Shown here: piece after piece, positions 1 through 6,602 of the stretch
How the letters are laid out: every line of letters starts with the position of its first letter
Numbering within the stretch: position 1 is the first letter of the stretch
From: Candidatus Omnitrophota bacterium
GTDB lineage: Bacteria > Omnitrophota > Gorgyraeia > 2-01-FULL-45-10
NCBI GenBank assembly: GCA_026387115.1
Contig: JAPLMI010000003.1
Location: 1 to 14,028, forward strand
DNA: 14,028 bases
Direction: 5' to 3'
The notes under the pieces: generated by a model
The model's input: only the letters and a program-made list of their open reading frames with translations
The model's database searches: none
What the model was told of the DNA's origin: nothing
Made by a program: the position numbers and the translations under genes

Positions 1-167
1 GCGATATTCAAAACATCTTCGAGTTTGCTTCTGTTCGCCCAATTCGAGAAAGGGATCTTGTCGATATTTCTGGCGAGCCTCGTCCGCGAGCTCATCACGA
101 TGTTGGAGCTCGGGCCTGTCCCTTTAAGCCATTCGGTGTCCTGTTTTAGAAAATCGCTTATAGTCAT
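1..167 (-). CDS. mcsB: McsB protein arginine kinase, N-terminal 55 residues (cut by window edge)
   Basis: McsB phosphorylates arginine side chains on misfolded or regulatory proteins and so marks them for ClpC/ClpP degradation. Reading from the ATG at 165-167, the visible protein starts MTISDFLKQDTEWLKGTGP and continues with SSNIVMSSRTRLARNIDKIP, then PFSNW. The TGP-x3-IVMSSRTRLARN-x4-PF pattern is the N-terminal hallmark of the bacterial McsB branch of the phosphagen (guanidino) kinase family. The start codon overlaps the stop codon of mcsA (ATGA at 164-167), and I see no Shine-Dalgarno before it, so translation is probably coupled to mcsA. The catalytic domain and any following clpC lie outside the window. 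The identification rests on the N-terminus and the mcsA neighbour, and is strong for both reasons. Confidence 0.88.
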   Translation of the reverse strand, partial: MTISDFLKQDTEWLKGTGPSSNIVMSSRTRLARNIDKIPFSNWANRSKLEDVLNI

Positions 168-676
168 AATTTTGAGCTAGAATTCTTGTCCTTCTTCTCC
201 AATTCCTTGATCTGGTCTCTAAGGCGCGCCGCCTCCTCGAACTCCTCGAACTGTATCGCCTTCTCCATCCTCAGCTTCATCTCCTGGATAGTCTTCGTAT
301 CCAAAACGGTCTTGCCGACCGTCAGGGGAACCTTGCCGATGTGCCTGTCCGCGCCGTGGATCCTTTTTAAAAGCGGCGCCAGCTGCTTCTTGAAAAATTC
401 ATAGCACTCGCCACAGCCAAGGCGGCCGACCTTCTTAAAGTCGTGGTAGGTGAATCCGCATACGGGGCACTTTATCTTCTCGCTGACTTCCGACTCGATG
501 CCGGGGCCGAGATCCGCGAGGCCTGCCAATAAATCACTCAGGCCGAAGTGCTCCTCCATCTCGGAGCCTTTTTCCTTCGCGCACACCTCGCAAAGATGAA
601 GTTTCGTCACTTTATCGTTCACGATCTCGGTGAGGTGCACCGTCGCCTCATTCTTGCCGCATATATCGCATAACAT
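164..676 (-). CDS. mcsA: McsA, zinc-binding UVR-domain activator of McsB
   Basis: McsA is the zinc-binding partner and activator of the McsB arginine kinase in the Clp protein quality-control system. The 170-aa product has four CxxC pairs (C3/C6, C29/C32, C70/C73, C88/C91), enough for two zinc sites. It ends in a UvrB/UvrC (UVR) motif at about residues 132-165, with the core FEEFEEAARLRDQIKELE. Length and domain order match the family. The gene starts 1 nt after the ilvE stop, and a GAGG Shine-Dalgarno lies inside the end of ilvE. It overlaps mcsB by 4 nt. The ctsR repressor that precedes mcsA in Firmicutes is absent; ilvE is there instead. The short charged tail after the UVR motif is unremarkable. 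Confidence 0.93.
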   Translation of the reverse strand: MLCDICGKNEATVHLTEIVNDKVTKLHLCEVCAKEKGSEMEEHFGLSDLLAGLADLGPGIESEVSEKIKCPVCGFTYHDFKKVGRLGCGECYEFFKKQLAPLLKRIHGADRHIGKVPLTVGKTVLDTKTIQEMKLRMEKAIQFEEFEEAARLRDQIKELEKKDKNSSSKL

Positions 677-677
677 T

Positions 678-1544
678 TCAATACCTCACTCCGTCCGTCT
701 TTGTCAGTTTCCTGAACTCTGCCGTCAGGCGCTTCGTGATCTCGCCCGGCTTGCCGTTCCCGATAGATCTATCGTCGATCTTGATAACCGGAATTATCTC
801 GGCCGCCGTTCCTGTCAGGAAGACTTCGCCCGCTCCATAGACGTCTTCCATCCTTATAAGTTTTTCGTGGAACGGAATATTCATTTTTTTCGTAAGCCCG
901 ATGACCGCGTCCCTCGTAATCCCTTCGAGGGCGCCGATCTCAGCTGGTGGCGTTATGAGCTCAGAGTTCCTCACGATAAAGATATTGTCACCCGTGCACT
1001 CCGCCACATTGCCGTCATGCGTAAGCATTATCGCCTCTTCCGTCCCCGATTTGATAGCGTCGATCTTCGCCAAGATATTATTAAGGTAATTGAGCGATTT
1101 GATCCTCGGATCGAGCGCCTGAGGATAGTTGCGCCTGGTTTTGGCTGTAACTATCTCGAGGCCGTTTCTGTAGTGCTTCTCCGGGTATAGCTTTATCCTG
1201 TCTGTGATTATAAATACTGTAGGCATACCGCACTTTCTCGGGTCCAGGCCCAGGTCACCGATACCCCTCGTGACAACGAGCCTGATATAGGCATCTTTCA
1301 ATTTATTGGCCTTGAGCGTCCTGACGACCGCTTTAATAACTTCCTGTTTTGTCAAGGGTATTTCCAGCTCAATCGCGTCCGCCGATTTATACAGCCTGTC
1401 GATGTGCTCTTTCAGCCTGAAGATGAGGCCGTCATAGGTCCGGATACCCTCAAAGACGCCGTCCCCGTATAAAAGGCCGTGGTCGAAGACCGAGATATTG
1501 GCCTTTTCCCTGCCCACCAGTTTTCCGTTCAAGTATATCTTCAT
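678..1544 (-). CDS. ilvE: Branched-chain-amino-acid aminotransferase (fold-type IV PLP enzyme)
   Basis: This enzyme transfers the amino group between branched-chain amino acids and 2-oxoglutarate, the last step of Val/Leu/Ile synthesis and the first of their breakdown; it acts in the cytosol with PLP. The 288-aa protein has the typical IlvE start (MKIYLNG, then ISVFDHGLLYGDGVFEGIR). It has the PLP lysine K149 in RIKSLNYLNN, E182 in AECTGDNIF, the LEGITR loop at 207-211 and GTAAEI at 245-250. D-amino-acid transaminase and 4-amino-4-deoxychorismate lyase share the fold, but overall sequence and length favour IlvE. The ATG at 1542-1544 matches the family N-terminus, although it has no Shine-Dalgarno and sits only a few bases after the expected transcription start. 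It is the first gene of an ilvE-mcsA-mcsB unit, an unusual partnership. Confidence 0.9.
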   Translation of the reverse strand: MKIYLNGKLVGREKANISVFDHGLLYGDGVFEGIRTYDGLIFRLKEHIDRLYKSADAIELEIPLTKQEVIKAVVRTLKANKLKDAYIRLVVTRGIGDLGLDPRKCGMPTVFIITDRIKLYPEKHYRNGLEIVTAKTRRNYPQALDPRIKSLNYLNNILAKIDAIKSGTEEAIMLTHDGNVAECTGDNIFIVRNSELITPPAEIGALEGITRDAVIGLTKKMNIPFHEKLIRMEDVYGAGEVFLTGTAAEIIPVIKIDDRSIGNGKPGEITKRLTAEFRKLTKTDGVRY

Positions 1545-1553
1545 ATTTTAACA

Positions 1554-1582
1554 AGTATATACTATGATTAATATCATGTCAA
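1554..1582 (-). promoter_or_regulatory. Sigma70 promoter of the ilvE-mcsA-mcsB operon
   Basis: On the minus strand TTGACA (1582-1577) is separated by exactly 17 bp from TATACT (1559-1554). Transcription should start near 1547, only about 3 nt before the ilvE ATG, which suggests a leaderless mRNA. The match to the housekeeping consensus is seen directly; activity is inferred. Confidence 0.75.
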
Positions 1583-1608
1583 ATAGATAGATGAGTTTTT
1601 AAGCAGGG

Positions 1609-1661
1609 AAAAACAGGGACTGTCCCCAGCGTGTCTATAGCACATAGGCGGGGACTGTCCC
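1609..1661 (-). terminator. Hairpin plus T-run ending the lysS-lolCD-SGNH unit
   Basis: On the minus strand the stop codon TAG of the SGNH gene runs into GGGACAGTCCCC (1661-1650). After 22 nt comes GGGGACAGTCCC (1627-1616). Each copy can pair with the other, giving 11 bp around one central A/A mismatch. The loop itself can form a small GTG/CAC stem. The tract TGTTTTT follows at 1615-1609. This is the layout of a rho-independent terminator, though with an unusually long loop, and it is placed correctly between the two minus-strand units. Confidence 0.6.
1616..1661. repeat. Two direct copies of the palindrome GGGAC-T-GTCCC
   Basis: GGGACTGTCCC occurs at 1616-1626 and again at 1651-1661, a 35-bp period. 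Each copy is an inverted repeat of 5-bp arms around one base. A 12-bp piece of the second copy's flank, GGCGGGGACTGT (1647-1658), recurs exactly at 10485-10496 in another intergenic spacer. This points to a dispersed REP-like intergenic element, but whether it is repeated elsewhere in the genome cannot be seen here. Confidence 0.6.
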
Positions 1662-3238
1662 TATTTTCTGTTCATTTCAGCCGCTATGTCCGGATAATTT
1701 TTCAGGTGTTCGGAGGTAACGGCCGGGGCCTCGCGATACAGCTGCCTGTACAGATCTATCGCCTTTCTCTTTTCTCCGCTCTTCCAGTATGCCCATGCAA
1801 GCCAGCTTTTGGCAAAGATGGAACCCGGCTTTATCGCCAGGGCCCTCTCCAGATACTCGCGGGCTTTTACATAATGATGGCCGACATAGCCTGCCAGTCC
1901 GAGCTCTATCTCAAATTCAGCGTCCTTATCAATGTTTAAACTCTTCTTCATCTCTCCAGCGGTACGCAGCCGGTCCCACCGCCACCGCGCTTTCGGGGCA
2001 AGCATATCGTTGTCATATATGAGCTTTACAACCTCCAGCGCCATCAGCGCCTGTCCGTCTACGGTGGGATGGATCTGGTCGCCTATAAGCTCGTCACCCA
2101 CGATCCCGTCGGGAGAGCTCTCTTCAAATAATTCCTGGGTCCGGATTATGTGAACCTTATCCAGATTTTGCAGCCGCAGGCTTTCGTAAAACCGGTTTAC
2201 GTCTGAAGGGGCGCGGAGCGGAAAACGGTCAAGGTCATTGGCCTCGGAATAGAATTTATTGGCCTTGCTGAATTCGCCGAGGCGCTCGCGGCATTCGGCC
2301 ATCCTGTGATATGTCAGGGCGTACATAGGGTCGATCCTGGCGCATCTATCGTATAAGGCCAGGGCTTCGGCGTATCTCTTTTTTGTAAACTCCTCTTCCG
2401 CGCGAGAGAAGAGGTTGTCGTGCAAGGCCAGGGCATCTTTTGTGATCGCGGGATCGTGTATCGGCCTGATCGGTTCATACCCTTTCCATCTGGCTATCCT
2501 TTCAAAAAATATAACGGGTATGGAATGCCGGCGGGCGATATCGATCGTCTTCTTTACATTATTTTCGAAGACAATTTTGACCCTGTCAAATTGCGGCGAA
2601 GGGCGATATATATAGTCCGCTTCAGTGATATCAGGCAGCCCGCTTCCTTCGGTATACCAATTGTTAACATCTTTCAACCTGGTATCCTTTTTGCGACCCA
2701 TCATTATTTTCGACCGGATCACAAGCCTGTTGAGAAAATTCAAAAAAGAGCTGTGCTTGGGAAACTCCGCCGTAACATCATAGAACCTTTTCATGAACGG
2801 CCTGGGAATATAGCGCCTGTTCTCGGCAATGCAAAAGTCATTATGCGCCATATAGAAGACGGCCAGGTCAGGCTTGTACGGGACGGTCTCGAGAAATGCC
2901 TTTCTTATGAACCGGCTGTTCGCACCCATCCTGCCGAAATTCGCCGTTGTAACACGGCTCGACACTCCTTCGGGCAGAAGGTCCGCGAGGTAGAGCTTTA
3001 TCCATTTATCGATGGTGGAATGCGGAAATAGGTGGCTTCCGTGCATGGTGGACTCGCCATAGAGCAATATGCGGAATTCTCCGCCGGCCTTTTTCTGCTT
3101 CAAACCATGTTCAATGATACGCCGTTCGATATAGTCGCTCGAGCCCGGAAAGACGAAAAGCCTGGCTGTTCCTTCCAATAAAGCGAAGAAAAGTATTATG
3201 ATTATACCGCTGAAATATATATTTTTTGATTTCTGCAT
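1661..3238 (-). CDS. Membrane-anchored SGNH/GDSL hydrolase-like protein with TPR repeats
   Basis: This is a 525-aa protein with an N-terminal hydrophobic anchor at about residues 8-28. It is therefore probably held in the inner membrane or exported, with the domain in the periplasm. The SGNH hydrolase blocks are recognisable: ILLYGEST with nucleophile S63, NFGRMGANS with G105, FYMAHNDF with N133, and DQIHP with D387 and H390. SGNH enzymes hydrolyse or transfer esters on lipids, glycans or cell-wall sugars, but the substrate here cannot be told. TPR-like helices are inserted within the domain at about 270-338, before the D-x-x-H block, and a second TPR set lies at about 440-505. TPRs usually bind partner proteins. 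It starts 7 nt after lolD and is the last gene of the unit, so a link to envelope biogenesis is plausible but inferred. Confidence 0.75.
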   Translation of the reverse strand: MQKSKNIYFSGIIIILFFALLEGTARLFVFPGSSDYIERRIIEHGLKQKKAGGEFRILLYGESTMHGSHLFPHSTIDKWIKLYLADLLPEGVSSRVTTANFGRMGANSRFIRKAFLETVPYKPDLAVFYMAHNDFCIAENRRYIPRPFMKRFYDVTAEFPKHSSFLNFLNRLVIRSKIMMGRKKDTRLKDVNNWYTEGSGLPDITEADYIYRPSPQFDRVKIVFENNVKKTIDIARRHSIPVIFFERIARWKGYEPIRPIHDPAITKDALALHDNLFSRAEEEFTKKRYAEALALYDRCARIDPMYALTYHRMAECRERLGEFSKANKFYSEANDLDRFPLRAPSDVNRFYESLRLQNLDKVHIIRTQELFEESSPDGIVGDELIGDQIHPTVDGQALMALEVVKLIYDNDMLAPKARWRWDRLRTAGEMKKSLNIDKDAEFEIELGLAGYVGHHYVKAREYLERALAIKPGSIFAKSWLAWAYWKSGEKRKAIDLYRQLYREAPAVTSEHLKNYPDIAAEMNRK

Positions 3239-3245
3239 AGCGATT

Positions 3246-3923
3246 TTACTGTACCACCCTGCCGTCTTTGATACGGATTACGTGGTCGGATTTTTTGGAG
3301 ACAGCATCATCGTGGGTAACTATGACCAACGCCGTACCCGATTCGGCCTTGACCTGAAACAATAGTTCATATATGGATTCGCTATTCTTTGAATCGAGGT
3401 TGCCGGTCGGCTCGTCGCAAAGCAAAATCTCAGGCTCGTTTATGAGCGCGCGGGCTATCGCGACCCTCTGCGACTCGCCGCCGGAGAGCTCGCCCGGCCT
3501 GTGGCTCGCCCTGCCCTTTAAGCCGACTGATTGTAACAACTCCCCTGCCATATCCCGAATTGAGTATTGGGTATTGAGTATTGAGCGGGATCTGATCAAC
3601 GCCGGCAGCATCACGTTCTCTAACGCTGTGAATTCCGGCAGTAAATGATAAAACTGAAAAACAAACCCTATCCGGACGTTCCTTAAACCGGCCCTTTCTT
3701 TATCGGAAAGCCCATAAATGTCCTTGCCGTCCACGAACACCCTGCCCGACGTCGGCTTATCCAGCCCGCCTAAAAGATGCAGGAGCGTCGACTTGCCCGC
3801 GCCCGAAGGCCCGATTATAGCTGTAGCCTTCGCCTTCTTAATCTCGATACTTACGCCGTCAACAGCCCGCACATCTTTGCGGCCGTTCCTGTAAGTCTTA
3901 TGTAGATTTTCCGCTCTGATCAT
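3246..3923 (-). CDS. lolD: LolD-type ABC transporter ATPase (lipoprotein release)
   Basis: This is the ATP-hydrolysing subunit of the Lol complex, which extracts lipoproteins from the inner membrane for transfer to the outer membrane. The 225-aa protein has Walker A GPSGAGKS (38-45), Q-loop Q90, signature LSGGE (146-150), Walker B ILLCDE (166-171) with EPTGNLDS, and H-loop H204 in VTHDD. These place it in the LolD/MacB/FtsE group; the LolC neighbour makes LolD the best name. It starts 8 nt after the lolC stop with no clear Shine-Dalgarno. Residues 114-123 (SILNTQYSIR), in the variable helix before the signature motif, are encoded by a 7-bp tandem repeat. This looks like a tolerated in-frame insertion or replacement, since all catalytic motifs are intact. 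Confidence 0.88.
   Translation of the reverse strand: MIRAENLHKTYRNGRKDVRAVDGVSIEIKKAKATAIIGPSGAGKSTLLHLLGGLDKPTSGRVFVDGKDIYGLSDKERAGLRNVRIGFVFQFYHLLPEFTALENVMLPALIRSRSILNTQYSIRDMAGELLQSVGLKGRASHRPGELSGGESQRVAIARALINEPEILLCDEPTGNLDSKNSESIYELLFQVKAESGTALVIVTHDDAVSKKSDHVIRIKDGRVVQ
3559..3586. repeat. Four tandem copies of a 7-bp unit inside lolD
   Basis: The plus strand reads ATTGAGT, ATTGGGT, ATTGAGT, ATTGAGC in succession: four heptamers with one internal change plus one terminal change. The tract is inside the lolD reading frame and encodes part of ILNTQYSI. It is seen directly. Heptamer tandem repeats resemble the STRR class described in filamentous cyanobacteria, but that comparison concerns type only. 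Confidence 0.85.
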
Positions 3924-3931
3924 AGTTAAAG

Positions 3932-5119
3932 TTATTCGTACCTCAGCGCTTCCACCGGATCGAGCTTAGACGCCTTATACGCCGGATAGAGAGCGGCGAT
4001 GAGGCTTATCAAAATACTTGAAACTACAATGACGGCGATATCCTGAAGCTCCATCTTCACCGGCAATCTGTCTATGTAGTAAATATCTTTGGGGAGCGTT
4101 ATGAATTTATATTTTTTGAGGCACAGGCATGCCGCAATTCCGACGCCGCTTCCCAGCAATGTCCCGAGGATTCCGATGATACCGCCCTGTATCGCGAATA
4201 TCGCCATTATGTCGGCGTTCGCCGAGCCTATCGCTTTCAATATACCTATATCCTTCGTCTTCTCGAGCACCGTCATGATGAGGGAGCTTGCGATATTGAA
4301 ACACGCCACCATCACGATCAGCGTAAGGATTATGAACATCACCGTCTTTTCCAGTTTTATCGCTTCCAGCAAATTCCTGTTCAAATCCACCCATGTCCTC
4401 ACTAGGTTAGGAAACCCCAGCTTTTCCTGCAGCAATTTTTTAACGCCGTCTACGTTGAAGGCGTCGTCCACTTTAACTGAAACGCCTGTCGTGAGGTTCC
4501 CGACCGAGAAAAGTCTTTGCGCCTCTGCTAGGCCGGCATAAACGAGATTCGAATCGTATTCATACATGCCGGACGTGAATATCCCGCAAATCCTGAAATC
4601 CTTGCCCTGAGCCCTTTGAGCCGGAGAGATGATCGAGATCGTATCTCCTAATTTTACATTGAGTTTATTGGCAAGCTCGCTTCCTATAACGACATCGCCG
4701 CTCAGGATACCTTCGAGCGACCCAACCTTTAAATAAACGCCCAGTTTATTGACACCGGTCTCGTCCTTCGGATCTATCCCCTTCACGATGACGCCTGTGA
4801 CCTTTTCGTTCTTTCTTACGAGCGCCTGGCCGTTCAGGAAGTATGCCGCCGCAACAACGTGTTTCGTAGATAAAATTTTATCCGTAAATTCCCCGGAGGG
4901 TTTTATGCCGTAATCCGAGATGACCTCGATGTGGGAATAAGTCCCTATTATTTTATCTTTCAAATCGTCATCGAAACCGCTCATGACCGATATCACGATT
5001 ATGAGGGCCCCGACGCCGACAGCCACGCCGAGTATCGAGATGAGGCTTATTACCGAGATGAATCTTTCTTTGCGTTTCGCGGTGAGGTACCTGAAGGCTG
5101 CGAAGAGTTGCCAGGGCAT
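3932..5119 (-). CDS. lolC: LolC/LolE-family lipoprotein-releasing permease
   Basis: This is the membrane subunit of the LolCDE-type transporter, working with LolD in the inner membrane. The 395-aa protein has the family N-terminus (FRYLTAKRKERFISVISLIS) leading into TM1 at about 22-48. A large periplasmic domain of about 200 residues follows, then three C-terminal segments at about 258-282, 306-334 and 360-382 that form the FtsX-like permease domain. NIASSLIMTVLEKTKDIGIL and the end PAYKASKLDPVEALRYE are diagnostic. Only one LolC/E-type permease is present here, so the transporter may be a homodimer; a second permease elsewhere in the genome cannot be excluded. The ATG lies 1 nt after the lysS stop and has only a weak AAAG upstream, which suggests translational coupling. 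The lysS-lolC-lolD order is common in diderm bacteria. Confidence 0.9.
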   Translation of the reverse strand: MPWQLFAAFRYLTAKRKERFISVISLISILGVAVGVGALIIVISVMSGFDDDLKDKIIGTYSHIEVISDYGIKPSGEFTDKILSTKHVVAAAYFLNGQALVRKNEKVTGVIVKGIDPKDETGVNKLGVYLKVGSLEGILSGDVVIGSELANKLNVKLGDTISIISPAQRAQGKDFRICGIFTSGMYEYDSNLVYAGLAEAQRLFSVGNLTTGVSVKVDDAFNVDGVKKLLQEKLGFPNLVRTWVDLNRNLLEAIKLEKTVMFIILTLIVMVACFNIASSLIMTVLEKTKDIGILKAIGSANADIMAIFAIQGGIIGILGTLLGSGVGIAACLCLKKYKFITLPKDIYYIDRLPVKMELQDIAVIVVSSILISLIAALYPAYKASKLDPVEALRYE

Positions 5120-5120
5120 A

Positions 5121-6602
5121 TCAATCTTTCGCGGCCTTTTCGGGTTTCAATTGGGGGAACAATATCACATCTCTAATGGACGCGGAATTGGTCAATATCA
5201 TGACCAGCCTGTCTATCCCTATGCCGAGGCCGCCGGCCGGCGGCATGCCGTATTCGAGCGCCGTCACAAAGTCTTCGTCGATAGTTCGGTTTTCGGTTTT
5301 TGGTTTTCGGTTTTTGGTTTTTGTATCCTTTAACTCTTCCTCGAACCTCGCCCTCTGCTCGATAGGGTCGTTCAGCTCGGAATAGGCGTTCGCGATCTCC
5401 ATCCCGCCCATATAAAGTTCGAACCTGTCGGTGAGCATCGGATTGTCGGGCTTAGTTTTCGCAAGCGGGCACATCTCTTTGAATATATCCACGACAAAGA
5501 CCGGATGGTTGCCGCACTTGGGTTCCACAAGTTCGCCGACTATGTTTATAAGCTGAGTCCTTGAAACGTCGTCGCCGTCTATTTCGATGCCTTTTTTCTT
5601 TAACTTCTTAACCCACTCTTCCTGTTTATCGGCGGGCGTGATATCAAATTGTTCCTTCATCAGGTCCGCGAACGATATCTTTTCCCATCTTGACAGGTCT
5701 ATCGTCTTACCCTGATATTCCAGGATTGTCTTCCCGATGACATTTTTCGCTAAGCTCGTAACGAGCTCTTCTGTGAGCTTCATCATACCGCCGCAATCAG
5801 AATAGGCTTCGTATACTTCAAGCATCGTGAATTCGGGGTTGTGCCTTATGGATATCCCCTCATTCCTGAAATTTCTGTTTATCTCATAAACTTTATCCAG
5901 GCCTCCCACCAAAAGCCTCTTCAAATACAATTCCGGTGCGATCCTCAAATATAAGTCTATCCCGAGCGCTTCGTGGTGCGTCTTGAAAGGTTTGCCTGCG
6001 GCGCCGCCGGGGATCGCCTGCATCATCGGCGTCTCGACCTCAATGAAGCCCTTGTCATCCAGGAATCTCCGTATCTCGGTCACTATTTTCGAGCGCGCTA
6101 TAAAAACATTTCTGACTTCATCGTTTACGATTAAATCTATATAGCGCTGGCGGTATCTGGTCTCCACATCTTTTAAGCCGTGCCATTTTTCGGGAAGGGG
6201 CCTCAGGCTTTTGGCAAGAATTTTGAACTCTCTTACCACAATGGTCGGCTCACCCGTTCTCGTCTTGAACGTCTCGCCCTTCACGCCGATGAAATCGCCG
6301 ATATCGATATTATTTAAAAATTTAAACGGCTCTGCGCCGACCGTATCCTCTTTAAAATAAACCTGGATCTTCGCCGTGGAATCCTTTATATCGTAAAATG
6401 AGCTTTTGCCGTGGGAGCGCGCCGCCATTATACGTCCGGCCAGCGCCGCGTGCCTGCCTTCCACGAAATTACTTTGCAGCGCCTTTATGGTAGAGGTGGT
6501 CTCAAATTTTCCGCCGTATGGGTAGACGCCGTCCCGTATTATATTGCCGAGCTTCGCCTTCTTCTGTTTTATCAGTTCATTCTCTCTCAGGTCTTCCGGC
6601 AT
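5121..6602 (-). CDS. lysS: Lysyl-tRNA synthetase, class II
   Basis: The enzyme charges tRNA-Lys with lysine in the cytosol. The 493-aa protein has the normal length. It has an N-terminal OB-fold anticodon-binding domain at about 50-135, motif 1 around GFIEVETPMM (185-194), motif 2 around FRNEGISIRHNPEFTMLE (245-262), and motif 3 GLGIGIDRLVMI (458-469). Residues about 426-440, in the variable stretch just before DEDFVTALEYGMPP, read DTKTKNRKPKTENRT. They are encoded by five tandem heptamers, an odd low-complexity insertion or replacement in an essential enzyme; all class II motifs remain intact. The ATG abuts the stop codon of the upstream c-di-GMP gene with zero spacing, and AAGAGGG upstream can serve as Shine-Dalgarno. 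Confidence 0.96.
   Translation of the reverse strand: MPEDLRENELIKQKKAKLGNIIRDGVYPYGGKFETTSTIKALQSNFVEGRHAALAGRIMAARSHGKSSFYDIKDSTAKIQVYFKEDTVGAEPFKFLNNIDIGDFIGVKGETFKTRTGEPTIVVREFKILAKSLRPLPEKWHGLKDVETRYRQRYIDLIVNDEVRNVFIARSKIVTEIRRFLDDKGFIEVETPMMQAIPGGAAGKPFKTHHEALGIDLYLRIAPELYLKRLLVGGLDKVYEINRNFRNEGISIRHNPEFTMLEVYEAYSDCGGMMKLTEELVTSLAKNVIGKTILEYQGKTIDLSRWEKISFADLMKEQFDITPADKQEEWVKKLKKKGIEIDGDDVSRTQLINIVGELVEPKCGNHPVFVVDIFKEMCPLAKTKPDNPMLTDRFELYMGGMEIANAYSELNDPIEQRARFEEELKDTKTKNRKPKTENRTIDEDFVTALEYGMPPAGGLGIGIDRLVMILTNSASIRDVILFPQLKPEKAAKD
5285..5319. repeat. Five tandem copies of a 7-bp unit inside lysS
   Basis: The plus strand reads TTCGGTT, TTCGGTT, TTTGGTT, TTCGGTT, TTTGGTT without interruption, 35 bp in total, followed by a partial TTT. 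The lysS coding strand therefore reads alternating AACCAAA and AACCGAA. The tract stays in frame and gives a Lys/Asn/Arg/Thr-rich segment. It is seen directly. Confidence 0.9.

Noticed and set aside
630..1190. A 186-codon plus-strand frame opposite mcsA/ilvE
   Set aside because: It is antisense to well-identified genes, has no recognisable domain and no start signals.
2420..3031. A 203-codon plus-strand frame opposite the SGNH gene
   Set aside because: It is the complementary shadow of a gene with clear catalytic blocks; it shows no domain of its own.
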